Made by a program: the position numbers and the translations under genes. Below, piece after piece: positions 30,878 through 43,600 of a stretch of 64,000 nucleotides of DNA; position 1 is the first letter of the stretch; the number at the start of each line of letters is the position of its first letter. Location of the stretch: positions 744,001-808,000 of the forward strand of contig RMBW01000001.1 in NCBI GenBank assembly GCA_004009845.1. Reading direction: 5' to 3'. The notes under the pieces were generated by a model, which was given only the letters and a program-made list of their open reading frames with translations, did no database searches and was not told where the DNA came from. Source of the DNA: Davidsoniella eucalypti (Eukaryota > Ascomycota > Sordariomycetes > Microascales > Ceratocystidaceae).

Positions 30878-32926
30878 ATGGCTGCTCTCCACCAATACGA
30901 CTATGTCTTCGCCATAACCCTTTGTTTTGCGTTCCTCGACGCCTGGAACGTTGGTACGTACCCTAGGCCATGCGGCACGTGTCAGTGGCCGTCAAGACTA
31001 ACGCTTGTTCCGTAGGCGCCAACGATGTGGCCAACTCCTTTGCGACGTCCATTTCGTCCCGGTCTCTGAACATGAAGCAGGCAATGGTTATTGCGTGTGT
31101 CTGCGAGTTCTCCGGCGCAGTTGCCGTGGGCTCGCGCGTGTCAGACACCATCCGCACCAAGATCATCCGGTACGACTACTTCGAGGGCCATGCCAGTGTG
31201 TTGATGCTGGCCATGATGTGCACTCTGATTGGATCCTCGCTCTTCCTAACCATGGCCACGCGGTACGGGTTCCCGGTCTCGACGACACATTCGATCATGG
31301 GCGGCATCATCGGAGCCAGCACGGCTGCCGTCGGCATCCGCGAGATCAACTGGGGCCTCGGCGGGGTATCGCAGATCTTTGTGGCATGGGTTATCGCGCC
31401 GGGTATCTCGGGCCTGGTCGGTGCCGCCCTGTTCGTGCTTACTAAGAATGCCGTCTTAGTGCGGAAGAACGCGGCGCAAATGGCCATCTATACGATCCCG
31501 TTCTTTACATTCGGCACCGTGGCTGCTGTTTCCAGTGAGTTTGCTGTGCTCCATCTCCGTCATACATGTGCGTTTACCTAACCCCGATAACAGTGCTTAT
31601 TGTATGGCATGGCATCCAGTTCCAGAACGATCCGACTACGCATACCATCTTGAGCTCCGTCTTTGGATCTGCCTGTGCCGCGACGACTCTGTGCGTCGTC
31701 TTCCTCGTGCCGTACATGTGGCGCAAGGTTATTGATGGCGACTGGACGCTGAAATGGTACCATATGTGGCGCGGGCCCCTTCTATTCAGCCGGCCGCTGC
31801 CACCGCCATCACCGCCGGGCTTCAATAAGGCCTACGTCAAGGACTACTATCGCGGCCACCTGACGCCAGAAGAGCTTGCGTCGGTACGTGCCTCCGAGGC
31901 CATGATGCAATCGATCCAGACTGGCCCGAATGACGCGCCAGACCTCGAGTCCTGTGAAGCCTTTCGTCACCAGTCCTCTACCGCATCGCCCACGATCCAC
32001 GCGCTGGACCAGACAGAGCACGCTACACATGCCACACAGGCCACTACTGCCCAAGCCGCGCGCCCCCCATCTAACTTGAGCGACGCATGCATTCCGCCTC
32101 GGCCGGCAGGCCCCTGGTCACGACCGGCCGTTCTGATGTGGCGCATCAACCGCGTGCTACTCCGCGGCCTCGAAAAGGACGTCATCCGCATGCAGAAGAT
32201 GAACTCTATCCTGCGCTGGGACATTGCCGATATGCACTCCCGGGCAGCACGCTTCGACAACCGCGCCGAGCACATGTACAGCTTTCTCCAGATCTTGACC
32301 GCTGCCGCTGCCAGCTTCACGCACGGTGCCAACGACGTATCCAACTCCGTGGCGCCGCTGACGACGGCCTATCGTGTGTGGCAGTCGGGCGAGGTCGATC
32401 CAAAAGTTGGCGTTCCGTTGTGGATTCTCGTCATGGGCGGCTGTGGCATCGTCACCGGCCTGTTGACTTACGGCTACCATGTTATCCGGAACCTGTACGC
32501 CTCTTCTTTCTTCTGCGCATACGCATTTACGCGGTACACTGGCTAACACATATTTCGCTCTCTAGCGGCAACCGCCTGACCCTGATGTCGCCCTCCCGTG
32601 GCTTCTGTATGGAACTGGCCTCGGCCGGCACTGTCCTCATAGCAACTAGGCTGGCTATTCCAGTATCTGTAAGTCCCCAGCTCTCCTCTGCTACCACCGC
32701 ACTGCGGCCTATCGTGTCTAACCGTGTCGTATTACAGACCACCCAGTGTATTACCGGGGCTACAGTCGGCGTCGGACTGGCCAATGGCGACTGGCGTTGC
32801 ATCAACTACAAACTGGTAGCCTGGATCTACCTCGGCTGGATGGTCACCCTGCCCGTAACAGCCGTTATATCAGGCTCTATCATGGGCTTGGTCTTGAATG
32901 CTCCACGCTGGGAAACAGGATTTTGA
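30878..32926 (+). CDS. PHO89: Sodium/inorganic phosphate symporter, PHO89/PHO-4 type
   Basis: Five exons, 30878-30953, 31016-31534, 31594-32494, 32566-32668 and 32738-32926, give 595 residues, normal for the PiT family. Introns are 59-71 bp with CTAAC branches and all junctions keep the frame. The protein is a plasma-membrane PiT-family transporter (Neurospora PHO-4, yeast Pho89) importing phosphate with Na+. The duplicated signature is present: GANDVANSFATS at 26-37 and GANDVSNSVAPLTT from 443, each next to hydrophobic helices. Between the halves is a hydrophilic cytoplasmic loop of about 190 residues, rich in Pro and His. The ATG is in a strong context (GCCGCCATGGC). Homologues are induced by phosphate starvation through Pho4/NUC-1; I saw no CACGTG in the proximal 700 bases. 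Confidence 0.95.
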
Positions 32927-34625
32927 GCTTCCGGCTACTGCTTTTTTGTCGTTTTCTTGTTTTTGCTTACTTGTATTATATGACCCGTACTCTGTATCTG
33001 CATTCTGAACCCAGTCACTCGATGCTGCCGCCGGAGCCGGTCACCCTCACGATATTATTTCCATGATCTTTTCTATATACGTAATGCCCCACGGCTTAAC
33101 CAAGTCGATATTCAGTCCACCCCTCCCATACTTTCCATACCGTGACTGTGTATGCTACATAAGCATGTGGGCCTAGATGACCGCACATAAGACAATGGCC
33201 AGCTCATGAGCAGTATGATTGCTCTATTCTCTGTAATGATATATCACTTCCGCCTTCTTACTGTCCTCTCTAGCGATCGTGGATGTCAACCCACGGACAA
33301 CACCAACTAGATCTAACAGCTGTTTCGTCACGACGCATGCTCTAAGTGAATCCCTCCTCATTTCGTCTTTCGGCCGCTGCCTCGATAGCCACGAACCGCC
33401 ATTATACTTGGCCCATCAGCCGGTCTTTGGTTCGTACAATTTGTCCCGCCAGCCAATGCTAACCATGGTTTGGGCATTCGCCAACTAGCACTAAAGATAA
33501 GTGAAGCGGAGCGGGGGAAACGTCGCCTTTCATGTACAACTGGCCAGACCTGGCTGTGCACTATATCCCGCATATTCTCGTGGAAAACTGTCCACGTAGA
33601 TAGATAGACAGTCTGACCGAGTCCAGACCTTGTTCAAGGCTAACATCAGACTAGCTAGCCGCGAACAAAGATAAGAAACGAGAATTGCCCTATGAGAGGC
33701 GTCAACGTGGCTGGCTTCACTCTCCTTGCGGCACGCTCCCAGTGCCGCGGATGCAGGCTTTTGTCTCCTTCGACCCCGCAGCGACATTGGACGTTGATAT
33801 TATTGGGAAATACAGAGACTCTGATAACTACCATAGCCGACGCGGTTGGCCAGCCATACAAAAAGGAAAGGGAAAGCATCGCATCAACAGCCTAACAAAC
33901 AGCAATGAAGGGGACCGCAATGGCACCAGCATCTATATGTACACTCCGAAGCGATGCAACAGCCCGCTTTAGTCTACTATGGCACATCGCTTTCAGCTCT
34001 CGCCTAAATCCTACTCTGTTCGCCTCCGTAGCATATTGGAAGAAAAAAAAGCAAAAAGAATATGGAAAAGACAAGTGCAAGCAGATTCGACGCATGCCCA
34101 TTCTCTTCCTGCTCTGCTTTCTCGGGGCTGACGTTCGATCCCCTCTTTTCGTTGGTCTGTCCCATGGATGGACAACAAGCCAACTAGCAAAACAATGGTT
34201 CGTTTCGGTGTTGGTCTGGCTTCGCTTGTGCTCGAAGCGAGACGCAGCCACTGACAGGCGAACGCGGGCCAACTGTGCTCCTGTATAGCAAGTCGAACCC
34301 GGCATTATTTGCTCTGAAGCAGAGGAGAGTGGGATGTGACGAGTGGTTCGGCTCGATATACTAACTGGATGCTAGAACCTGCTTTGGGAGCTTTGCAGCT
34401 ACCTTGACTGTGTATCTTGCGCCGGCCGGACTGGAATATCCGACTGCTCGGGTAGGTAGCCCACGTCGGTCTATCAAGTAGCGAGAATAGATGGTACGTG
34501 AAAGTAAGTACTAGCGGCCAGAAGCCCACCAAAGCAAGTCCGGCCGGTATCACTCTATACAGGCCATGGCCGGAACTCTCATTGGGCGCCGACTCCAGGC
34601 CCGTGAAAGTATTCGCAGCAAGTAG

Positions 34626-34626
<1 letters not shown>

Positions 34627-34656
<30 letters not shown>
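34627..34656 (+). repeat. Poly-G homopolymer of 30
   Basis: Thirty consecutive guanines in an intergenic region, the longest homopolymer in the window. The exact length could be affected by sequencing or assembly slippage. Confidence 0.85.
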
Positions 34657-34657
<1 letters not shown>

Positions 34658-37600
34658 TATTCCACAAATCAAACGTTACGGCAACTCTGGCCCAACAGGA
34701 AGAGACGACGCAGCAAGGAAAGGCAAAGTACCGACGGTCATGGCCCCAAGTAGAGCAATATGGAGCGAATGGTTGGGCTGCTATATTCCGATCCAGACGA
34801 CCAATACCAAGCCTTCTTCTGTCTTTTTCCGTTCTCTCTCGGCCCGGAAGGCAGATATTGCTTGATTATGTAGACGGATGGTACTTCCCAGTTCGGATTC
34901 ATGATTGAGCTGCACTGCACTGCCGAGACTGGACTGTTCTTTATGTAGCCGGGCTACTTTGAAAGCTCAAGCATAACTTTTATGCTGCCATGCAAACAGA
35001 CCATCCCTTCGCCGAACTGCTGTCCGCAGAAGAGCGTTTAGCCACGTCAGTATTGCCGTTTTTCAGAGGCCTAAATCTTCCCATATGGTATAAGGCTCAG
35101 TTATGGTCGCTTAGCTGGCAGTCTTGTAGCTGCTGCCACCTTATCGTCATCTGGCAGTCATTCTTACTTGGAATGACTACTAGCTAGGCAAAGACCTAGT
35201 CCATGGGTTTAGTTATGCATACAGTTTCACCTAATCTTCAGCGCAAGGGATATTTGATGTGTGACCTCATGTTTTGAGCACTCTTTGGCCCGGACAAGCA
35301 CTAATACCCGGCTATTACAGATTACCCAATTAGGAAACCAAAAACTACTTTCCCAGCATCTAGCTGTGACAGATGAACATAGATGTATATGTTTCCTTCT
35401 CAAAGTGACTCCCTAGGACTTTACTGACTGCTCTTCATATAGATTTCACGATATGGCATGTCGCAGTACCTACGCCTAAAGATGCTAAAAAAGCACTGCT
35501 GGCCAGTTCTTTCTGCGGCAAAGCGCATGTTATATTGCTGTCTGATACAAAAACAAGGCCTAATGCAGCCATTGCAACTTGGGCTGGTTGACCGCTCTTG
35601 GTCTCGATACGCCCCCTCCTCCAATCTTCACCCCCAAACGCAGTCACAGTCACAATAGCCAGGAAAGAGATCCGGAAGAAGCAGAACTTGCACTATGGAC
35701 AGAGCAAGATGCAATCTCTTATGCGGCTTGTCGATGCCGCTTAGCTCTTTTCCCCTCCTACTGTAACTCTAACGCTGGTAAAATAAAATAAAAATTTCCT
35801 TTGCTACCTCTTCTGTACTTGTTATTTTGACAGCGAACGGTTGTCAAGGATTGGATAAATTTGTACAAATTCCATCACAAAGAAATAAAGAGACACTGCA
35901 GGTAAAAAAACTAACGGGCCGCAGGATTTGCGGTGTTGACGTGTTCAAGTGACAAAACCCAAACAAGGAGAGAAAAGAAGTCAGAACAGGACTTAAGGCT
36001 TAAAATCGGTATGGGAAGGCCTAACAGGTCTCGAGACATCGTTTCTTACCACCGCATCAGCTGTCTCATGAGGCAATTCCGTAGCCTTTTCTCAATTCGA
36101 GGGTTGGCCGGCTCAGGCTGAAGTACCCCAAGCAAGGGCTTGCTTAACCCAACTAACAACGCCTGTTTTCCATAGGTGTAAGTGAGTTCTAGCGTTTGTG
36201 TACATGCTTACATACAAACAGGAAGAAAACACTGCATAAAACCAAGAGCCTAGCACGGCATTTAGCCACACTCCAAAAAATTCAACCTCGATCGTGAGGT
36301 GAGGGTTTTCTCTTAACGGAACCTCTACACTACTATGTTTCTAACATGACAAACCACTCCAAATGCCACCTATCTTCTATTTAGTGCTTCTCTATCACAT
36401 TTGCTTACTATGAATAATACAGCTATGCATTATAGCAAAGGGCGTGATATTCACTGTATCTTGTCATTGGCACTACCATATACAAATAAGCTACCCTACA
36501 TAGACAGGCACAAACATATCCCTTGAGTATAAGTTCTGTCGAACGACTAGAAGTTGAAAGTTGCTATGCCCGGGCTGTAACTCCGCCTCCCTCCCCGTTG
36601 CTTAGGATCTCATGTTGTTACTCGGTTGCTCCTACAAGTAAGCTTTATAAACTAAAACCAAAGCACGAAATAGCCTGTTTTCTGCTTGTTGCCGCCCGCG
36701 AGAAGAGAAGCAGTATACAGAGTTCATAGCCTAACTCTCTGGTCTAAACTATCTAAACACTTTCTCCTCCATAATAATCCAGCGCACTGGCCTCTAGAAA
36801 TCTAGCAGCGAGTCGGGCCATTTTGCTTCTTTGACCTAACCAACTCACAGCTATTAGTTCGTAGTACAAATCGGACAAACTTGCCTTGCCAGGCGGTTAT
36901 CCCAGTAGAAGAAACTGCCGCTTCCCTCCACTAGCTTTGTATATGTAAACATTTTTGTTGTTCCTTTGCACCCGGTGAATGGGATGCGAGCCCACCTTTT
37001 GAGCGATATTAAGACTAATACAAGCTTATTAGTTTATATCTCTCTTTGTACTAATATTTCGCTCCGTATAAAGTTGTTAGTTTATGGTGGAGGCAAGATA
37101 TTAGTCACAGGCGAGGGAAAATCAGGCAATTCTTGTGTAAAAAAAATCTTCTTTTATACTTTCTTTTCTTTTCTCACTTCTCACACTAGGCTCGTTGACA
37201 TAAATTCGTTGTGCATATCAGGCCCACTGCAAAACTCTTCGCCGTTTCTCCTTTCTCTTAAAGCAATGAAAGAAAAGAAGAAAAAATATTATAAAACATC
37301 AGTATTTGACTAGACAACGCAGTGTGAGTACTTTCTTTTGACCTTTTTTTCTTCTATATCTTGCTGATATCACTAGTATCGTGCATCGGCAACTGGAATA
37401 CTTGCATGTTTGTCACACTGGTAGCTTATATTCCAAATCATACATATATAACTTGCAGAGGAGATTAACAACGCTTTTTGTTACCACCTCGCAGCCGAAA
37501 AAAAACGGGAAGATACAATTTCTGTGTCTATTAAGCCTAGAGAGTATCAAAGCAAAAAAGCCACATCGATATACCGAAGCCCCAAAAATCACCTATCCAC

Positions 37601-40600
37601 TTACGAAGCAAGTCGAATCATCGCAAGTGAGCAATTTGTTGCCATGCAGCATATATGTGATTCGGTTTGATGCCTAGCCAACTAGGCATCACGCCCTTCG
37701 GCCTTTCTCACCAGTTAGTTGGTTTTTTTTTTTTTCCTTGGAGAATCTTGAGCTCTTGATTCATCTTAGTGTGATAGGCCACGCAGGAACCATGCAACCT
37801 AGCACATGTGTGGAAGCAGCGCTATACGACTCTGACAGCTCAACCCAGCAGCCGCCCTAGCGAGGTCTAGTCGCCCGTCCGCCGAGTTGCCCTTTCAGCA
37901 TGTTATTTCTTCGGTTGCCTGTTTGTTCTAGGAGATTTTCCACATCTTTGGCCTAAAACGGATCCTAACCGGCCTTACTTGTATTCTAGGTATATCCATT
38001 TTAACTCGTATGTGACGGTTCCTGGTATCTAACTATACTACTAATTTGCGATACATATTAGCATCTTGATGGCCGGAGCCCTTACTCCACAAACTCATTA
38101 ACGTTGGTGCTTGTTTTCTCTAACGGGCCATTGCCATGCTCTATTGATCAGAGTTTTCACTCCGCTAGTGGTTCCAACAAGATGTAATAGTGATAAATCA
38201 CAACAATAATGATAAACCTCTCTCTCTTCTCTTTATTCTACGGGGAACTATGCAAACAGGGATTTGATGTCTCTTTACCAAGCTATCATGCTACTCTCCC
38301 TTCCTTCTATCCGATCAATGTTGCCAGACATCGACCTAGTTACGCAAAAAATGGTAAAGACTCTTTAGTTCGCTCCTCACCCGCGTCTAGATTTGTAGTT
38401 GGAAATAGTGCTTTCACGGTTGTTGCCAGGCAAATGAAATTCTAGCCTCTTTCAATCCTGTCTTTCCACTTATACACCATAGGTTTATATCACGTCACGT
38501 AAAGTTGGGCGGTAAGTATCTATACATGCCAATGTCACTGTAAGCTGTCTGTCTCGAATTCCACATCATCCTCTTCTTTCTCCCTTTGTGATTCTAAACA
38601 GGGTGACAAGAGCCAGCTTTGTTTTTGTCTAAGACAGCCTGCAGCAAAAGCAAGAATGATCTACTAGGTCTTAGAAAGCCATGTGAGGCAGATTTTTTTA
38701 GTGCAAAAAGCGTTCTAGAACGAGGCCGCCTTTTTTGGCCTTAACATCTATCAAAAACTCTTCCCCTGTCGTCGATTGTGGGGACACCAAAAGACTCGCT
38801 TCACAGAGCCTCTGATTGGTTGGTCGTCGGTTCAGTGAGCTCAAAGAAGAAAAGATGCCTCAAAACTAACAAATATATTTTCTTTCTCGGCGCTAGAACC
38901 CTAAGCACATGTCTACCAACCGACCGCCGCCCTTTTTTGTCATAGTTTTCTAATCCTCTTGGTTTTCCTTGTTTTCTTTCTAGGCCGCCTTTATCCACTT
39001 AGCCGCAGCTAGTCCTTAAGAAGAATGCTAGACAGTTGGTAGGCCATAAGTATCTTAACGTCTGCTTGACTCTCTATTGTATAACCATCAAGAAAAGAAA
39101 GAGCTCTCGTAGCTCCGCACAAAAGATGGGACCCTTCCATGAAAAGTGGGGTCTCTGCCTCTAGGAAGACGAGCACTTGCCTAGTTGGCCGGTCCTCCTT
39201 TGACTTTGTCCGCCGGGCTTTGTCCGGCAAAACTTTATCTTCTTGGTCACAACAACACCTATACCGGCGTCTGTTTTCTACCGCAAGTTTCCTCGCTTAG
39301 ACGAGAAAAACGCCGCATCATCCATACGCCATGGTTTAACGGAATGGACCACCGCCACAGTAACTACTAATTTTTCCTCTGGTACTGCTTCTACTACGAC
39401 ATCAGACTCCATTCCCCCTCACTAACGCCCGTGGAGAAGAAAGAACCAACTCGATATCTTCGCGTTAACACTCCGTCTAAGTTTAAGTACCTGCCCGGTC
39501 ATAACGGCGTATTATCTGGTTTGATGCCTTGATTGGAGCCTTTGCCTCGTTCGCGACACGCCCAAATCGCCTCTTGTTGGCCCATGCGGCTAGTTCCTAT
39601 CACGTCTCCAGTAGATTTCTTTTTCTGCTCTTACTTTCTATCTACAATCACTGGTGCTGCCCAGCCGCAACCCTTAGGGATTCCATCTTCTTGCTATCTT
39701 GCACTCTTACCAACATGACGCTCTTCTACTTGTACCTACGCGAGGCTGTAAGATTCATGCTTACTGGGGCTTAAGAATGGACCCGAGATGCCTATTTGTA
39801 CATACTAACACGCAATAATACAATCCCATACTACTACTCTTGGCACTATGGCAATAAGCTGTTTTCTATCTAGCTAGCTAACAGGACATGACAGCCATGG
39901 ATCGAAGCCAACAATAGATGGTGGGTGGGTAGATTATACAGTTGTAAGCTGGCTAATACGTATGCATAGGCTGAAATATCCTCATTAGGGCCTCTATAGG
40001 AATAGTACCAAGAGCAAGATGTCAAAGTGCATATAAGCTTACTTCCGGACATCACCATAAGCTTCCATTTGTTCACACAAGCCCATATTGACGTCCGCAA
40101 GATCCGGTCACCATGGAAATACTCAAAAACTCAAAAGGTGGTGTGTTGAGCAACTTCTGCAACTACAAAACAAAAAAGGAATGACGTGGTAATGTACAAG
40201 TTCACTCATCTTAAACTTCAATGATGCGTCATATAGAGTAATTCTAGGAAGAGAATGATAAGAATCGGTAGTAGCTTGACCATGGAATTATATCGTACTC
40301 GACTCTTCAGAAGAAGATGACGCTTAACAGTAACGGTTGGTCGGCCTTTACTAACCCATCATCCGGCAAATATGATGAAGTACGAGAACTGCTTTAATTA
40401 GCGAGATATTGAAAAATGCAGAGTTGCAGGACTGCTTAAAGCCTGGTTGCGTGTGATGGTGCATGTTTACGGCACAATAGGACGTGATATCACGTCTAGC
40501 GACATTTTTCATACAATATGTACGGCTCACTCCAGTATATTAGGCTAAACAGTCAACGATGTGATCCGCGTATCTATCTCAATCATTATTTTGTGCATGA

Positions 40601-43600
40601 AATACTGAGTAAGCTCCTTCTAAATGTACAGCTCTATACATGAACAGAGTTCTGTAAGTAATGATTACATGTCCAATATACTCAATGCGATGTATAATTA
40701 TGTTACCAATACATATCGATAGAGTGCATAACTACAAATATCTCATGTACATGCATGAGATATCTGTATGTATAACTCCTATGAGCAGCCCCACTTGGCC
40801 AGTTCAGCTTCTCTTCCATAGAGACGCCAAATATTATATACATACATTTTGTCCTCTTGGCCCACCCAATACACGGTCATGTTCCATGCCAAAAATACGT
40901 CTGCTCAAGCTAGGTGGTGTTTGGGGCGCTCTAGATAGGCTGGCCTTTGAGGTTCAGCTGATTCCGTTGGGCGTTCATCAACCCGATCTCGCATGCATTT
41001 AGTTCAAGTATCCATACGTGCTTTATAATGCAATATTAGTCACTTTATACCGAGCACCGCAGCAACGCCAGCTTATACTGTCTATTGGTGGCAATTCTTC
41101 GGCCCGCTATCTAGATGGGTACTTCTTCTCCGGCAAACAAGCAAAAAAAAGGGAAAAGAAAACATAGAAAGCTTCTAGAGCTTGCTATCTGTGGCTTCTG
41201 CATTGTATGATAGCCATCCCGACGGCAGATCTCAAAACACAGGTGGCGTCCATGCTGGCGGTTATAGCGTTGAACTATTGCATGTGAAGAAGCTGTGGCT
41301 GTACAACGAGTCGAAAAACACGTTGTCAAAGGCACTTGCCCGAAGGCATGTGGACATGTGGACATGTGGAAGAGCAGCCCAGTTGTACGATAGCTAATGA
41401 CAAACAAATCCGTAAATACCTTTCCTACTACTAGAACATTCCCGCAGGCGGGGATGATGCCGCGGTGACACATGACTATAGAAGGCTCTCCCGGTGTTGT
41501 GTAAGATTCTTCTTGCTCTCTTTCTCTTTCACGCAGCCATCGTACATATAGGTGCGACTTGCCAACAAGCAACTCTCGCGGCAGTTTAGCAACTCGCCTA
41601 GAGCAGCTCCATGTAGAGGAAGAAGGTAGCAAAGTACCAGCAGCTATATCTTTCCATGTCGGATGCCGCACAATCCAAGTACTTGGTGCGTTGTTCTAAG
41701 TTGGCGGTCAAGAACTGATAGTAGGTTTACCCGCATAATACCAACAGCAGTGGCTTACTTTATTGCTTTTATGACTATCGCTAGTGCTGGTATAGAGTGC
41801 ATATGTGGAATGCAAATGTATACTGCTATCCATACTGATATGCACGTTCGTTTGAGAGAGCGCATATAAATAGCGGTGCTCCCAGCATATTAACATGCAT
41901 CCATACGCGATGGTGGGGAAACATCGTCAGCATTGCAGCGAGCGCAACGGCAATCTGCAGAAAGGAAGACGCCGGAATAGAAAGAAAAGGAAAAAGATCG
42001 AGAGAACGCGGTAGGAATACCACTATTCTGAGTGTCCATGATAGCGGGTCGGAGGTCCGCTTATAAGTTCATACAGGTGACAATGGCCTGTATTTCTGTG
42101 TATTTTGACTGCCTGGGCTAGCTATAAGTAACACAGCCAACAAGTCAGTCTGGCACTAGCTAAAATGGAGGGGCAGGTATTTTTCTCAGTAGCACCGATA
42201 GAAACTTCTTGTTCCTACATATAAAAGAAGTATACATGTGCATACATACATATGCATATATCTGTACATAAAATCCCACCTCAAGTCCATCTTGTCAACC
42301 CCGCAATAAATAGCGCTTCTCTCTCTTTCGGACCGTCAAGCCTTGCATCGTGGCATGTTTTTAGGAATCAAAGGATCTCCCAAACAACTGACCACATATC
42401 AAAACGTATCTATTGAAAAAGGGACTCTCATGACGAGATACAGTCAGAATACCTCCGAAGAAATATAGTACCGATAACTCGCTCTAGGCTAATTGGAAGA
42501 AGAGGTGTGAGTGGAGGCTCATTGTACAACTCACGACACTAATAATAGCGAAGAATACGATGTTCCGCCCCATGATGGTTGGTAGTTGCAACTTCTCCAG
42601 CTATCGGGCACTAGTGCCGCCCCTCCCTCTCATATCTATGGCCAATCTATGTGTAGAGATGAGTAGTCTATTCTGCAACTATGCAACCGCACCTTTACTG
42701 GGTACAGATACAGTTCTAGGCTATCTATGTAGGTTCATACATCATGTCATGCAATGCATGATGCAGACATGTAGTTCCCCGATACTTGTTCCAGAAATAC
42801 TCTCGCTAGTCTTTTCATAACCTACAGACATATCTTTTAATACGAGCTTTTTTGGGCCATGCTATTCAAGATTCAAGTCTCCAACATACCGAGAAACTCC
42901 GCAACTTTATATAGTTCTTACTATCATCAAAGATCATCAGAGCTTCCATAAACCAAGACTAGGAAGCCATAGATATCGACTTCAAAAGGATTACTTCCAC
43001 TCTGCACTCTTCTGCCGTTCGACCATGGCAACATGCTGTCAATTCTTGGAGCAAAGAGGTTGGAGAAGTGGATTGCTGCTGGCTAATATCCATATTTATA
43101 TAGGTTGCACTGCGTAAAATGGATAGGTGAGGCGATGATAGCACCTTTGGGTAAAAATACTGACAACATGTCAATCCTCGAGGCAAAAATGCAATTTTGA
43201 TGTTGTCTTCAGCTTTCAATATTTGATTCGTGACGAAGACGTAACTTCTGTCATAGAGGCCTAACAATTATATCGCAGCCTAATAGGGTTGGCCAGGGTT
43301 ATATAATATCATATTCGCTTTGCCTGTCAAAATGATGCAGGGTATAAATTGAGATGTTATGATTAAATCTACTGTCGCTACAGTGAGTAACAGGGTCACG
43401 TCCGCTATAACCACCACGTTAAGACTACAAGCGATATTTGGTGATTTCAATTGACTATGCCATCTATGTAAAGAAATCTTAATAGAGCTTTGCATAAGAT
43501 AATCTCAGCAGGCCCAAACCGTTTCTATAGGACCAATGGCCCAATGATTTAATATAATAAGTTGCCAAGATAGTTACATAGAGACGGACATTTGTTTTTT

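Noticed and set aside
41111..41671. 186-codon minus-strand frame, the longest in the desert
   Set aside because: Begins at a GTG, low-complexity Arg/Glu and Phe stretches, no motif, no splice partners.
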